A DNA stretch of 64,000 nucleotides from Yersinia canariae (GTDB lineage Bacteria; Pseudomonadota; Gammaproteobacteria; Enterobacterales; Enterobacteriaceae): NCBI RefSeq assembly GCF_009831415.1, contig NZ_CP043727.1, forward strand, positions 2,418,001 through 2,482,000, in the 5' to 3' direction. Below the pieces are notes generated by a model. That model saw only the letters and a list, made by a program, of their open reading frames with translations. It had not been told where the DNA came from and ran no database searches. A program made the translations under genes and the position numbers. Below are positions 50,686 through 62,813 of this stretch, piece by piece. The first letter of the stretch is position 1, and every line of letters begins with the position of its first letter.

Positions 50686-50926
50686 AACACTCTCCCGTTT
50701 GATGGTTCAGTAATAAGCAGTTCAATCAATAAGTAAGATATTTAGTCAGCAATGACACATATAGGGCAAATATCCAAGATGTCTATGGTAGCGCCTATAG
50801 CTTAGCTTAGTAAGTAGAGAGCGGCGTTCGGGCAGATAGGTTGGTCACAAAGCGGGCGAAAACGCAGCTTATTGCCGTTAAAAGCCACAGGCTGCGCAGT
50901 ATCGCGTAATAAATAGACTGTCAATC

Positions 50927-51478
50927 TCAGAAATAGCGGACAAAAGTCGAGTAGTCCGGTGGCGTCACTTTGGTCGCGGATTTCAATTGCGGTGTGCCAA
51001 GGTACAGAAAACCGACAATTTCGTCTTGTTCGCGGCAAGCAAAACCCTGACGAACAACAGGATGGTGAGTCCAAGACCCGGTACGCCAGATACCATTAAA
51101 CCCTTGGGCCAGCGCCGCCATCTGCATGGCTTGCACCGCACAGCCCGCAGAAACGACTTGTTCCCAATTTGGAACTTTAGGATTTTCGGTGACATGAGCG
51201 ATGACGGTAATAATCAAAGGCGCACGGAAAGGGGCCAGTTTTGCCTTCTCCAGCACCGCATCATCCGATCCATCGTGTTTGACCGCATTTTGTAGTAATT
51301 GGCTAAAGCGCTCTAGCCCCTCATTTTGAATTAAAACAAAGCGCCAAGGCTGTAATGTGCCATGATCTGGAGCCCGCATTCCTGCGTGAATAATGTGGTC
51401 TAATGCTTCGCCGGCAGGGGCTGGGGCAGTTAAACGAGACGCCGAGCGGCGATTTAGTAACAGTTCCAATGCATCCAT
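50927..51478 (-). CDS. ydjA: Nitroreductase family protein YdjA
   Basis: A 183-residue minimal FMN-dependent nitroreductase. [16 protein letters not shown] gives the FMN phosphate-binding Arg residues. [31 protein letters not shown] and [11 protein letters not shown] are family signatures. It probably uses NAD(P)H as donor; substrate unknown. ATG 51478 follows a TCTCC-type ribosome binding site (GGAGAAA on the minus strand). 241 bp separate it from selD. Confidence 0.94.
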   Translation of the reverse strand: MDALELLLNRRSASRLTAPAPAGEALDHIIHAGMRAPDHGTLQPWRFVLIQNEGLERFSQLLQNAVKHDGSDDAVLEKAKLAPFRAPLIITVIAHVTENPKVPNWEQVVSAGCAVQAMQMAALAQGFNGIWRTGSWTHHPVVRQGFACREQDEIVGFLYLGTPQLKSATKVTPPDYSTFVRYF

Positions 51479-51640
51479 CATTTTCTCCTGATAACGATTT
51501 TCATTTTCAGCACGGTAGCATAAGTTGTCGTTTTGTTACCAGTGTTGACCTATTCACTAAGCTTCACGATGATTTAAAGCTGACTTTTGTTCGTCAGGTC
51601 ATTAGGATAACTGTACTTGCCCGGTTTTGTTGGAGATAAC

Positions 51641-53491
51641 ATGCGCACTTTGTGGCGAATTATTGCTGGCTTTTTCAAGTGGACTTGGCGTCTGCTGAAT
51701 TTTGTCAGAGAGTTTGTTCTTAATCTTTTCCTGATACTGCTGATTTTGGTCGGTGTCGGTATTTACCTTCAGTTCCAAAGCAAACCGGCAGAACCGGTTA
51801 AAGGCGCGTTGTTAGTTAATTTAAGCGGTGTCGTTGTCGATCAGCCGGCCGTGAATAATAAGTTGCGCCAATTAGGGCGTGAGTTATTAGGGGCATCCAG
51901 TAATCGCCTACAGGAAAACTCCCTATTTGATGTTGTAGAAACCATTCGTCTGGCAAAAGCCGATAATAATATTACCGGTCTGGTGCTCTCACTGAGTGAC
52001 TTTACCGGCACTGACCAGCCCTCTTTGCAATATATTGGTAAGGCGCTGCGGGAATTCCGTGATACCGGCAAGCCCATTTACGCCATTGGCGATAGTTATA
52101 ATCAGACTCAATACTATTTAGCCAGCTTTGCCAATAAAATCTACCTGTCACCACAAGGGGCGGTCGATCTGCATGGTTTTGCCAGTAATAATCTGTACTA
52201 CAAGTCATTACTGGAAAAACTCAAAGTCACCACCAATATCTTCCGCGTCGGCACTTATAAATCAGCGGTCGAGCCGATGATTCGTGATGATATGTCGCCA
52301 GCGGCACGTGAAGCAGACAGCCGTTGGATTGGCGGGTTATGGCAAAATTACCTCACGGCAGTTTCGGCTAACCGGCAATTAACCCCAGAACAGTTGTTCC
52401 CTGGGGCGGCCGGTGTTATCAGTGGATTGCAGGCCGCAGGTGGTTCTCCGGCGCAGTATGCACTGGCGAGCAAATTGGTCGATCAATTAGCCACGCGTCC
52501 AGATGTGGAAAATGAGTTGGTTAAAACCTTCGGTTGGGATAAGAAGAATAATGACTTCAACTTTGTCAGCATTTATGACTACCAACCGACCCCGACACCA
52601 CAACAAGGCGAGCAGATAGCGGTTCTCTTTGCTAACGGTGCGATTATGGATGGCCCTCAGACCCCTGGGAATGTCGGCGGTGATGCTCTGGCGGCTCAAA
52701 TTCGTCAGGCGCGTTTAGATCCGAAAATCAAAGCTGTTATCTTGCGAGTAAATAGCCCAGGTGGCAGCGTGAGTGCGTCTGAACTGATTCGCTCTGAATT
52801 AGCCGCATTGCGTGCCGCCAATAAACCTTTGGTTGTATCCATGGGCGGAATGGCAGCTTCTGGTGGATATTGGATCTCAACGCCAGCCAATTATATTATT
52901 GCCAACCCAAGTACCCTGACGGGCTCAATCGGTATTTTCGGTGTAATTAATACATTCCAAAACACCCTGGAAAGTATAGGCGTACATACCGATGGCGTAG
53001 CCACGTCGCCGCTGGCGAATGTTTCTGTTACCAAGGATTTGCCGCCTGAATTCTCTCAGATGATGCAAATCAACATAGAGAATGGCTATAAAACCTTTAT
53101 TGATTTGGTCGCTACCGCACGCCACAAAACCCCAGAGCAAGTTGATCAAATCGCGCAAGGCCATGTGTGGATTGGTCTGGATGCCAAAAATAACGGTTTA
53201 GTGGATCAACTGGGTGATTTTGATGATGCCGTGAAGAAAGTCGCTGAATTGGCGCAACTGAAAACCTGGCAACTGAATTGGTTTGTTGATGAACCCAGTC
53301 TCAGTGATTTGATTTTCGGCCAGATGAGCGCATCCGTACAGGCGATGTTACCGGCGGCGATTCAAGCCTGGTTGCCCGAGCCAGTTTCTGCGCTGGCGCA
53401 AGCAGTGAAAGATAAGCCAGGATTATTGAATACACTCAATGACCCGCAGAATCGCTATGCTTTATGTCTAACCTGTGGCGATATACGCTAG
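51641..53491 (+). CDS. sppA: Signal peptide peptidase SppA (protease IV)
   Basis: A 616-residue, tandem-domain serine protease anchored by one N-terminal helix (FVLNLFLILLILVGVGIYL). The general-base Lys lies in the N-terminal repeat (FRVGTYKSAVEPM, near 209) and the nucleophile Ser in the C-terminal repeat (MGGMAASGGYWIS, near 409), the split catalytic dyad of the 67-kDa type. ATG 51641 follows TTGGAGA at five bases; an earlier TTG-type start adds eight unsupported residues. It degrades cleaved signal peptides in the membrane. Divergent from ydjA. Confidence 0.97.
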   Translation: MRTLWRIIAGFFKWTWRLLNFVREFVLNLFLILLILVGVGIYLQFQSKPAEPVKGALLVNLSGVVVDQPAVNNKLRQLGRELLGASSNRLQENSLFDVVETIRLAKADNNITGLVLSLSDFTGTDQPSLQYIGKALREFRDTGKPIYAIGDSYNQTQYYLASFANKIYLSPQGAVDLHGFASNNLYYKSLLEKLKVTTNIFRVGTYKSAVEPMIRDDMSPAAREADSRWIGGLWQNYLTAVSANRQLTPEQLFPGAAGVISGLQAAGGSPAQYALASKLVDQLATRPDVENELVKTFGWDKKNNDFNFVSIYDYQPTPTPQQGEQIAVLFANGAIMDGPQTPGNVGGDALAAQIRQARLDPKIKAVILRVNSPGGSVSASELIRSELAALRAANKPLVVSMGGMAASGGYWISTPANYIIANPSTLTGSIGIFGVINTFQNTLESIGVHTDGVATSPLANVSVTKDLPPEFSQMMQINIENGYKTFIDLVATARHKTPEQVDQIAQGHVWIGLDAKNNGLVDQLGDFDDAVKKVAELAQLKTWQLNWFVDEPSLSDLIFGQMSASVQAMLPAAIQAWLPEPVSALAQAVKDKPGLLNTLNDPQNRYALCLTCGDIR

Positions 53492-53521
53492 TCAATTCAG
53501 CAAATAGTCGATAAATACTCT

Positions 53522-53547
53522 GCCCGGCACCTGCCGGGCTTTTTTTC
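53522..53547 (+). terminator. sppA terminator
   Basis: GCCCGGCA pairs with TGCCGGGC around CC, followed by seven T. Confidence 0.92.
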
Positions 53548-53608
53548 CTCGTCAGTCTCCCTATAATTCACCCATCTCATTTCGTACTCTTTTTCAGGCA
53601 AATGACTC

Positions 53609-54625
<1,017 letters not shown>

Positions 54626-54640
54626 CCTGATGGAATGTGA

Positions 54641-54822
54641 ATGAACGCAGCACTGCTCTTAGTTGATTTACAAAAGATTTTTGTCTGGGTGGTGCGCTGG
54701 CGGTTACTGAGGGCGACGCACTGATTGCCAATCAAGCCATTAATGTAATGAATCAGTCCGGGGCAACGCTACAGTCATTGGCGCTGTTTATTGCCGAGAT
54801 AAAGCAACTTAGCACTTGCTGA
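54641..54822 (+). pseudogene. pncA: Nicotinamidase gene pncA, decayed
   Basis: ATG 54641 starts MNAALLLVDLQK, the PncA N-terminus, but the normal NDF after DLQ is broken: the reading shifts by one base at about 54676, after which the other frame continues GGALAVTEGDALIANQAINV. That frame then runs directly into SGATLQSLALFIAEIKQL-STC, the C-terminal end of PncA, and stops at 54822. So a one-base deletion and an internal deletion of roughly three quarters of the gene can be read. The catalytic Lys, Cys and metal His residues are gone. Loss would block deamidation of nicotinamide to nicotinate unless another gene substitutes. Confidence 0.85.
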
Positions 54823-54842
54823 CTCATCAGAAATAAATATCA

Positions 54843-54868
54843 ACGGAGCCTAACTGGCTCCGTTTTTT
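54843..54868 (+). terminator. Terminator after ansA/pncA remnant
   Basis: ACGGAGCC pairs with GGCTCCGT around TAACT, followed by six T. It closes the ansA transcript and faces yeaC. Confidence 0.9.
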
Positions 54869-54896
54869 ATGCACTCGGACTGACTGACATTTGCGA

Positions 54897-55169
54897 TTAC
54901 TCCGGCTTCAACTTGACCAATGTCGGCTGACTGAATTGTTGCTTCAGTTCTTGCTTAGTTTTCATCACGATCTGACCATCGGTCCCAATACTCATATGCT
55001 GAGCATCCTCGTTATGACGCGCCTGCCACAACATTACCATTTGCAGGCTGTTCTCTTTCTGTTCCGGTGTCAGCGCCACACCATCTGGCCATTTACCCAG
55101 TTCCACCGCTTGCATCAAACGCTGGTATATTTCGGGCGTCATCACTGAAATCAGATCTTCAAGCTCCAT
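54897..55169 (-). CDS. yeaC: YeaC, DUF1315
   Basis: A 90-residue, soluble, mostly helical protein. ISVMTPEIYQRLMQAVELGK, WPDGVALTPEQKENSLQMVM and LWQARHNEDAQHM match E. coli YeaC closely. Function unknown. It sits 73 bp downstream of msrB on the same strand, as in E. coli. Confidence 0.93.
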   Translation of the reverse strand: MELEDLISVMTPEIYQRLMQAVELGKWPDGVALTPEQKENSLQMVMLWQARHNEDAQHMSIGTDGQIVMKTKQELKQQFSQPTLVKLKPE

Positions 55170-55242
55170 CAGAGCATCCTCAGTAAACGAATAATAAGCT
55201 GAATCGATTTTTCATCGATGAAATGGTGATAATAAAGAGCCT

Positions 55243-55656
55243 TTAGCCCGCGGTTTGTTCACCATTTTGGTCATCAACAAAATTCAGTGATGCCGAGTTC
55301 ACGCAATAGCGCTCCCCTGTCGGCTGCGGGCCATCAGGAAAAACATGCCCCAAATGTGCATCACAGTTGCCACAGCGGATCTCAATGCGATGCATATTAT
55401 GAGAATAATCATCAATATAGCGGATAGATTCGGTATCCAGCGGCTGGTAGAAACTCGGCCAACCACAACCTGAATCAAACTTTGATTCGGAGATAAACAG
55501 CGGCTGATGACAGCACAAGCATTGGTAAACACCTTCGCGCTTATTATGCAGCAATTTGCCACTAAAAGGCGCTTCTGTCCCCCGTTGTTGGGTGACATGC
55601 CGTTGAATATCGGACAGTTTCTCACTATTTTTTGTAGAGTTCAGTTCTTTAGCCAT
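55243..55656 (-). CDS. msrB: Peptide-methionine (R)-S-oxide reductase
   Basis: A 137-residue MsrB that reduces methionine-R-sulfoxide in proteins. Zinc Cys pairs are visible as QCLCCHQPL and [21 protein letters not shown] supplies substrate contacts, and the catalytic Cys is in [14 protein letters not shown] 55656 gives [14 protein letters not shown]; the 19-codon upstream extension is hydrophobic but unlike any MsrB N-terminus and is rejected. Divergent from gapA, as in E. coli. Confidence 0.95.
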   Translation of the reverse strand: MAKELNSTKNSEKLSDIQRHVTQQRGTEAPFSGKLLHNKREGVYQCLCCHQPLFISESKFDSGCGWPSFYQPLDTESIRYIDDYSHNMHRIEIRCGNCDAHLGHVFPDGPQPTGERYCVNSASLNFVDDQNGEQTAG

Positions 55657-55779
55657 TTGTGCGGTTCTCTGGCAGGGAATAAAGTCAACGAAAACAACGC
55701 CTAATAATAACAAAAAATTAACAACAAAGCAGTTAAAATTGTCCTAAACTGTATGCCATCAAAGCGGCAACAGTATAAA

Positions 55780-55795
55780 TGTGATAAAAATCGCA
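55780..55795. promoter_or_regulatory. CRP-like site in the msrB-gapA region
   Basis: TGTGATAAAAATCGCA fits TGTGA-N6-TCACA with one mismatch, within AAA...AAAT flanks. It is 125 bp from the msrB start and 223 bp from the gapA start. Confidence 0.45.
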
Positions 55796-55932
55796 AATCT
55801 TACTGATTATCACTTTAAACTGAATAATTCGCCCCAATATAAAAATGAGGCTAATCGTATCTGGAAACGCGTGATTAATGTTCGATCTACCGGCCTTGGT
55901 TTGATTTGTAGCAATAATTGACACGATTCCGC

Positions 55933-55967
55933 TTGACGCTCGGTAAGGTTTTTGTAATTTTACAACC
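55933..55967 (+). promoter_or_regulatory. gapA P1 promoter
   Basis: TTGACG (55933-55938), 16 bp, then TAATTT (55955-55960). The stretch GGTAAGGTTTTTGTAATTTT matches the E. coli gapA P1 sequence almost exactly, the main promoter for high glycolytic expression. Confidence 0.82.
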
Positions 55968-55991
55968 AACCTTTTATTCACTAACAAATAG

Positions 55992-56999
<1,008 letters not shown>

Positions 57000-57022
57000 T
57001 GGATTGATGTAGATCTCTGCCA

Positions 57023-57049
57023 AAAGCCACTCTCGAGTGGCTTTTTTTA
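57023..57049 (+). terminator. gapA terminator
   Basis: AAAGCCACT-CTCG-AGTGGCTTT with seven T, 24 bp after the gapA stop. Confidence 0.92.
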
Positions 57050-57226
57050 TTATTTATCATAGATAAACTCACCACCCTGCCCATTTCATCACTCTAAAAA
57101 GTTGCGCGATATCAATGATTCACTACTACTTTATCGTCGATTGACTGCAAGATTTAAAGCCTGTGATATTATCGAAAGTCTGAAGTTCAATGGATCTCAA
57201 ACTCCTTTTCTCATAAGGCCAAACGA

Positions 57227-58105
57227 ATGAACGAGAAAGTATTCACCCTACCTGTTGTTGAACAAATTTCGCCTTACATCAGCTTACGCCAATTGGATGA
57301 ACTGCCGGTTGTGGTCGTTTCCCACCCGAAAGTGCGTGCCGCAGTCAGCTTGCAAGGTGCTCATTTATTGGCGTATCAGCCTAGCGGTGAACAACCGGTT
57401 ATTTGGTTGAGCAATAACACGCCATTTAAAGACGGCGTGGCTATTCGTGGTGGTGTGCCTATCTGTTGGCCTTGGTTTGGTCCATCAGCACAGCCTTCTC
57501 ATGGTTTTGCTCGTTTGCTGCCATGGACTCTCAGCGCCCATGATGAGAATGAAAATGGGGTTATCCTAACTTTCACACTGGAAGATAGCGATGCCTCGCG
57601 CCAATTCTGGCCTCATCCATTCACTTTGATTGCCCGTTTCAAACTGGGCGAGGAATGTGAAATGGAATTAGAATCGCATGGTGATTACCAAGCGGTTGCG
57701 GCCTTGCATACCTATTTCCAGATTGGTGATATCAATCAAGTTAAAATCAGTGGATTAGGTGAGAAATACTTAGACAAAGTGCTGAAAGTTGCTGATGCGA
57801 CTCAGCAAGGCGACTTGGTCTTTAACGGCCAAACTGACCGTATCTATACCCAACCAGAAGCCTATAGTCTGATAAAAGATGCTGCGCTGAAACGTACCAT
57901 TGAAGTGCATCATCATCATCAAAGTGATGTGGTTGCATGGAATCCGGGTGCTGAAGTGGCGAGCGGCATGGTTGATATGCCCAATGATGGTTATAAAACA
58001 ATGGTTTGTGTAGAAACTGCACGGGTGAATAAACCGCTGGTGGCGACACCTGATGCTCCTGCGCGCCTCGCCATGACCATTCGTAGCCGTAAAAATTCCC
58101 AATAA
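57227..58105 (+). CDS. yeaD: Glucose-6-phosphate 1-epimerase
   Basis: A 292-residue aldose-1-epimerase-like beta-sandwich. GVAIRGGVPICWPWFGP carries active-site Arg/His-type residues, LHTYFQIGDINQVKISGLG holds the catalytic His, and VAWNPGAEVASGMVDMPNDGYKTMVCVE the catalytic Glu region. It interconverts alpha and beta anomers of hexose 6-phosphates. The gene follows gapA but has its own promoter region after the gapA terminator. Confidence 0.95.
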   Translation: MNEKVFTLPVVEQISPYISLRQLDELPVVVVSHPKVRAAVSLQGAHLLAYQPSGEQPVIWLSNNTPFKDGVAIRGGVPICWPWFGPSAQPSHGFARLLPWTLSAHDENENGVILTFTLEDSDASRQFWPHPFTLIARFKLGEECEMELESHGDYQAVAALHTYFQIGDINQVKISGLGEKYLDKVLKVADATQQGDLVFNGQTDRIYTQPEAYSLIKDAALKRTIEVHHHHQSDVVAWNPGAEVASGMVDMPNDGYKTMVCVETARVNKPLVATPDAPARLAMTIRSRKNSQ

Positions 58106-58124
58106 CGGCTGACATTGCAGATAC

Positions 58125-58151
58125 AAAAATGGGGCTTTAAGCCCCATTTTT
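58125..58151. terminator. Bidirectional terminator between yeaD and mipA
   Basis: AAAAATGGGGCTTTAAGCCCC ends in ATTTTT; symmetric A and T flanks allow termination of both converging transcripts. Confidence 0.92.
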
Positions 58152-58176
58152 ATTGTTCGATACTGTGCGCGATGAA

Positions 58177-58947
58177 TTAGCGGAAAGTATAAGTTACCCC
58201 AGTCCACAACACCCCAGTCCAGGATGCATCTACCATTGGGCTATTTTTCACTTCATTTGCCAGATGGATATAACGGCCAGTAAAGAAAGCATTCCAGTTT
58301 GGATTGATATTGTAATTAGCGGTCAACTCCAGATACGGTGACCAGCTATCATTTGGACTGTACTGCGACAAACCACTACGCGCGGACTCACCGCTGCTCA
58401 CGCCATAGTAATAATTATTCTGATCTTCACTGTTCCAAGCAACACCCGCGCCCGGCGTCAGAGTCCAGCTATCAACATTAAAGCGGTAAAGATAGGCCAG
58501 ATCACCGATAAAACCACCGCTGTTATCGAGTACGTCACCGGAGAACATTGCACGGATAGTCCCCCAATCCTCGATATGAGAATAAGACATCCCCGCCATC
58601 ATGGTGCTGCGGCGTTTATCCAACTGCTTCATCTGCTGATCGTCACTGTCACCCGGTGTAAAGTGCAGTGGCAAATAATAAGCATCAATTGATAAACGAT
58701 TGCTGTCATCCTTCCAGAGATAATAACCCGCGGCCAATGTACGGAAATAGAAATTATCACTTTCATAAGAAACGATAGGCACTGGGTAAACGCGGTCATT
58801 CTTACCACGATAAGGGTCAGGACTCACTAATGCGGATGCCCCGACAGACCATGTTCCCGCCATCGCAGTTGGCATACAAACTGCGGTAGCAACAGCCAAT
58901 GCCGCCAGTGTTTTGACTTGCTTCGTTTTTATGTAATGTTTTTTCAC
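58177..58947 (-). CDS. mipA: MipA/OmpV-family outer-membrane protein
   Basis: A 256-residue beta-barrel protein. GTG 58947 is chosen: AAAGGGA lies eight bases upstream, and the product VKKHYIKTKQVKTLAALAVA has a Sec signal peptide cut after TAMA. An ATG at 58998 would add 17 residues ahead of the signal. Signatures shared with E. coli MipA: VYPVPIVSYESDNFYFR, GYYLWKD, KRRSTMMAGMSYSHIEDWG, YYGVSSGESARSGL, NDSWSPYLEL and a terminal Phe-Arg. MipA links MltA and PBP1B; other members act as channels for antibiotics or polyphenols. Confidence 0.92.
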   Translation of the reverse strand: MKKHYIKTKQVKTLAALAVATAVCMPTAMAGTWSVGASALVSPDPYRGKNDRVYPVPIVSYESDNFYFRTLAAGYYLWKDDSNRLSIDAYYLPLHFTPGDSDDQQMKQLDKRRSTMMAGMSYSHIEDWGTIRAMFSGDVLDNSGGFIGDLAYLYRFNVDSWTLTPGAGVAWNSEDQNNYYYGVSSGESARSGLSQYSPNDSWSPYLELTANYNINPNWNAFFTGRYIHLANEVKNSPMVDASWTGVLWTGVTYTFR

Positions 58948-59370
58948 GGATAAAATCCCTTTGGTAACAAAATCGTTAGTTAACTTAGTGTAAATCAATT
59001 GCTTGCCCGTGGCGAAATCTTTACATATTTCGGCCCGATATCACTATTACCTGTACAACTTATCGCCGATATACCACAAATTAACAACCTAAAAATTTAC
59101 GTAGATTTGATTACAATAAAATAACAAGATATTCAAATAGATAATCTCAGCTAATCTTATATAAAACACTGCTAATGAAATAAAAAATAGATTTAATTAC
59201 CAAATAATGGTTATTTATTGTACCAGGACTGGCAAATCTGTGGTTAATGTCAACTTGACCTTTATGAGAGACGCGACCATAACAATAAGGTAGTAGTTTC
59301 AAAATTTTAACCCAATAAAGCGCTACTATTATTTTATGTTCCCAACCATTCAAACAGGACGGGCATCGCT
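58948..59370. other. mipA-yeaG divergent intergenic region
   Basis: About 420 bp, AT-rich, holding the promoters of mipA and yeaG. I see no gene; no clear sigma-54 or operator sequence could be picked out by eye. Confidence 0.45.
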
Positions 59371-61305
59371 ATGAACATATTTGATCACTATCGCCAGCGC
59401 TATGAGGCTGCCAAGGACGAAGAGTTCACACTGCAGGAGTTCCTCACTATCTGTCAGCAAGATCGCAGCGCGTATGCCAATGCGGCTGAACGTCTGTTGA
59501 TGGCTATTGGTGAACCTGTCATGGTCGATACCGCGCTCGAATCCCGCATGTCTCGGTTGTTCTCAAACCGAGTTATCGCCCGTTACCCTGCCTTTGAAGA
59601 GTTCTATGGTATGGAAGAAGCCATAGAACAGATCGTTTCTTACCTTAAACACGCCGCCCAAGGGCTAGAAGAGAAGAAACAGATCCTGTATTTGCTCGGC
59701 CCAGTGGGTGGGGGGAAATCATCACTGGCTGAACGGTTGAAAGCACTGATGCAACGGGTGCCTATCTATATTTTAAGTGCTAATGGTGAGCGCAGCCCGG
59801 TCAATGACCACCCGTTGTGCTTATTCAACCCGCAGGAAGATGCGGCGATTTTAGCCAAAGAATACAATGTTCCTAGCCGTTATCTCGGCACTATCATGTC
59901 GCCGTGGGCGGCCAAACGCCTGCATGAATTTGGCGGTGACATCACCAAATTTAAAGTCATCAAAGTCTGGCCTTCTATTCTTGAGCAGGTCGCGATTGCG
60001 AAAACTGAACCCGGTGATGAAAACAATCAGGATATTTCTGCCCTGGTCGGTAAGGTTGATATCCGTAAACTGGAAAATCACGCCCAAAATGACCCCGATG
60101 CTTATGGCTATTCAGGGGCGTTATGCCGTGCGAACCAAGGGATTATGGAGTTCGTCGAGATGTTCAAAGCGCCTATTAAGGTGCTGCATCCCCTGCTGAC
60201 CGCCACGCAGGAAGGGAACTATAACGGTACCGAGGGGATCTCCGCTCTGCCATTCAGCGGCATTATTCTCGCGCACTCTAACGAATCAGAATGGGTGACA
60301 TTCCGTAATAACAAGAATAATGAAGCCTTCCTTGACCGTGTCTATATCGTCAAAGTGCCTTATTGCTTGCGGGTGTCAGAAGAGATCAAAATTTACGACA
60401 AGCTATTGAATCATAGTGAATTAACTCATGCGCCTTGCGCCCCGGGCACTCTGGAAACACTGGCACGGTTCTCTATTCTCTCAAGAATGAAAGAGCCGGA
60501 AAACTCCAGTATTTACTCCAAAATGCGGGTGTATGACGGCGAGAGCTTGAAAGATACTGATCCTAAAGCCAAGTCTTATCAAGAGTATCGGGACTATGCT
60601 GGGGTTGACGAAGGGATGAACGGCCTTTCGACCCGTTTTGCCTTTAAAATCCTGTCACGGGTGTTTAACTTTGACCATGCAGAAGTGGCAGCCAACCCAG
60701 TACACCTCTTTTATGTGCTGGAACAACAGATTGAACGCGAGCAATTCCAGCAAGATGTTGCAGAGAAATACCTCGAACACCTGAAAGGCTATTTGATCCC
60801 GAAATATGCCGAATTTATCGGCAAAGAGATCCAGACAGCTTATTTGGAATCCTACTCGGAATACGGTCAGAATATTTTCGACCGATATGTTATCTATGCC
60901 GATTTCTGGATTCAAGACCAAGAGTATCGTGATCCCGATACCGGCCAACTGTTTGACCGTGAATCATTGAATGCTGAACTGGAGAAAATTGAAAAACCGG
61001 CGGGTATCAGCAACCCGAAAGACTTCCGTAATGAAATCGTCAATTTTGTGTTGCGCGCCAGAGCTAATAACAATGGCCGTAATCCTAACTGGACCAGTTA
61101 TGAGAAGTTGCGCACGGTTATTGAGAAGAAAATGTTCTCCAACACTGAAGAGTTATTGCCCGTTATCTCCTTTAACGCCAAGACCTCAACGGATGAGCAG
61201 AAGAAACATGATGACTTTGTCGATCGGATGATGGAGAAAGGTTATACCCGTAAACAGGTTCGTTTGCTGTGTGAATGGTATTTGCGGGTAAGAAAATCAT
61301 CATAA
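59371..61305 (+). CDS. yeaG: YeaG, PrkA-type serine protein kinase
   Basis: A 644-residue PrkA protein. AAA+-like N-terminal part with Walker A GPVGGGKSSLAERL (residues 110-118 for the loop) and later NGERSPVNDHPLCLF; the C-terminal kinase-like domain follows (YDKLLNHSELTHAPCAPGTLE, DEGMNGLSTRFAFKILSRVF). In E. coli it is induced by nitrogen starvation and stationary phase with yeaH. AGGA precedes ATG 59371. Confidence 0.96.
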   Translation: MNIFDHYRQRYEAAKDEEFTLQEFLTICQQDRSAYANAAERLLMAIGEPVMVDTALESRMSRLFSNRVIARYPAFEEFYGMEEAIEQIVSYLKHAAQGLEEKKQILYLLGPVGGGKSSLAERLKALMQRVPIYILSANGERSPVNDHPLCLFNPQEDAAILAKEYNVPSRYLGTIMSPWAAKRLHEFGGDITKFKVIKVWPSILEQVAIAKTEPGDENNQDISALVGKVDIRKLENHAQNDPDAYGYSGALCRANQGIMEFVEMFKAPIKVLHPLLTATQEGNYNGTEGISALPFSGIILAHSNESEWVTFRNNKNNEAFLDRVYIVKVPYCLRVSEEIKIYDKLLNHSELTHAPCAPGTLETLARFSILSRMKEPENSSIYSKMRVYDGESLKDTDPKAKSYQEYRDYAGVDEGMNGLSTRFAFKILSRVFNFDHAEVAANPVHLFYVLEQQIEREQFQQDVAEKYLEHLKGYLIPKYAEFIGKEIQTAYLESYSEYGQNIFDRYVIYADFWIQDQEYRDPDTGQLFDRESLNAELEKIEKPAGISNPKDFRNEIVNFVLRARANNNGRNPNWTSYEKLRTVIEKKMFSNTEELLPVISFNAKTSTDEQKKHDDFVDRMMEKGYTRKQVRLLCEWYLRVRKSS

Positions 61306-61362
61306 TCTGTTGACCGATTCACTACGGCATCGCAGGGTAGAGTTCCAATCGTTTTTGTGTTG

Positions 61363-61388
61363 TCGCAGTGTTGATATCAACACTGCGA
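61363..61388. repeat. 26-bp perfect palindrome between yeaG and yeaH
   Basis: Each half is TCGCAGTGTTGAT read on its own strand, with no mismatch. In RNA it would give an 11-bp stem with a tiny loop. No T-run follows, so it is not an intrinsic terminator. It lies 57 bp after the yeaG stop and 46 bp before the yeaH start. Confidence 0.8.
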
Positions 61389-61434
61389 TAGCATGAAAGA
61401 TGCGGGGGCAGAGGCAAAGTCGTTTGGGGGAGCT

Positions 61435-62712
61435 ATGGGCTACTTTATTGACAGACGACTTAACGGCAAAAATAAAAGCATGGTCAATCGCCAGCGCTTT
61501 TTGCGCCGCTATAAGTCGCAAATTAAACAATCGATTTCCGATGCTATCAATAAAAGGTCAGTAACTGATATTGATAGTGGTGAATCAGTCTCGATACCTA
61601 TTGACGATATAAATGAGCCGATGTTCCATCAGGGCCGGGGGGGATTGCGCCATCGGGTACACCCTGGTAATGACCATTTTGTCACCAATGACCGCGTCGA
61701 GCGCCCTCAAGGTGGCGGCGGCGGTAGCGGCAGTGGTCAGGGGAATGCCGGTCAAGACGGTGAAGGTGAGGATGAGTTTGTCTTTCAGATATCCAAAGAC
61801 GAATACCTTGATTTGCTGTTTGAAGATCTCGCGCTGCCTAACCTGAAGAAAAATCAGTATAAACAACTGACTGAGTTTAAAACTCATCGTGCGGGTTATA
61901 CCTCAAATGGGGTTCCGGCCAATATCAGTGTGGTTCGTTCGCTGCAAAATTCACTGGCTCGCCGCACTGCCATGACGGCCAGTAAACGGCGTGAACTGCG
62001 TGAACTGGAAGAAACACTTAAAGCTCTGGAAAACTCCGAACCGGCACAATTGCTGGAAGAGGAACGGGTACGTAAAGCTATTGCCGAATTAAAGCAAAAA
62101 ATCGCCCGGGTACCTTTTATTGATACCTTCGATTTACGTTACAAAAATTATGAAAGGCGTCCGGAACCCTCAAGTCAGGCGGTCATGTTCTGCTTGATGG
62201 ACGTTTCTGGTTCCATGGACCAGGCCACGAAAGACATGGCAAAACGGTTTTATATTCTGCTGTACTTGTTCCTGAGCCGTACTTATAAAAACGTTGATGT
62301 GGTTTATATCCGCCACCACACGCAAGCTAAAGAAGTGGATGAGCAGGAGTTTTTCTATTCGCAAGAAACCGGCGGGACAATTGTTTCCAGTGCGCTGAAA
62401 CTGATGGACGAGGTAGTACAAGAACGTTATGACCCCGCACAATGGAATATCTACGCGGCTCAAGCCTCGGATGGTGATAACTGGGCTGATGATTCTCCGC
62501 TATGTCATGAATTACTGGCGAAGAAAATCCTACCTGTGGTGCGTTACTACAGCTACATCGAGATAACCCGCCGAGCCCATCAGACACTGTGGCGGGAATA
62601 TGAAGACTTACAGGCTAAGTACGAAAACTTTGCCATGCAACATATTCGCGAGCCAGAAGATATCTATCCAGTCTTCCGTGAATTGTTCCATAAACAGACC
62701 GTTGATAATTAA
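61435..62712 (+). CDS. yeaH: YeaH, UPF0229 family
   Basis: A 425-residue protein with a VWA-like C-terminal half: [20 protein letters not shown] shows a DxSxS metal-binding motif near residue 260. The N-terminus is basic ([20 protein letters not shown]), and there is a Gly-rich linker ([14 protein letters not shown]) near 100. ATG 61435 follows GGGGGAG; the earlier in-frame ATG is rejected. It works with the kinase YeaG in stress responses; the exact role is unknown. PrkA-VWA pairs are widespread. Confidence 0.95.
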   Translation: MGYFIDRRLNGKNKSMVNRQRFLRRYKSQIKQSISDAINKRSVTDIDSGESVSIPIDDINEPMFHQGRGGLRHRVHPGNDHFVTNDRVERPQGGGGGSGSGQGNAGQDGEGEDEFVFQISKDEYLDLLFEDLALPNLKKNQYKQLTEFKTHRAGYTSNGVPANISVVRSLQNSLARRTAMTASKRRELRELEETLKALENSEPAQLLEEERVRKAIAELKQKIARVPFIDTFDLRYKNYERRPEPSSQAVMFCLMDVSGSMDQATKDMAKRFYILLYLFLSRTYKNVDVVYIRHHTQAKEVDEQEFFYSQETGGTIVSSALKLMDEVVQERYDPAQWNIYAAQASDGDNWADDSPLCHELLAKKILPVVRYYSYIEITRRAHQTLWREYEDLQAKYENFAMQHIREPEDIYPVFRELFHKQTVDN

Positions 62713-62813
62713 ATTTTTAAGACAGCCGGGAGTCTTTTTTGCAACAGAAATGGCTTTCCGGCTTTTTAATAGGCTAAAATCTCCACTCCCTCTTTCATTC
62801 TCAGAGTTTTCCC

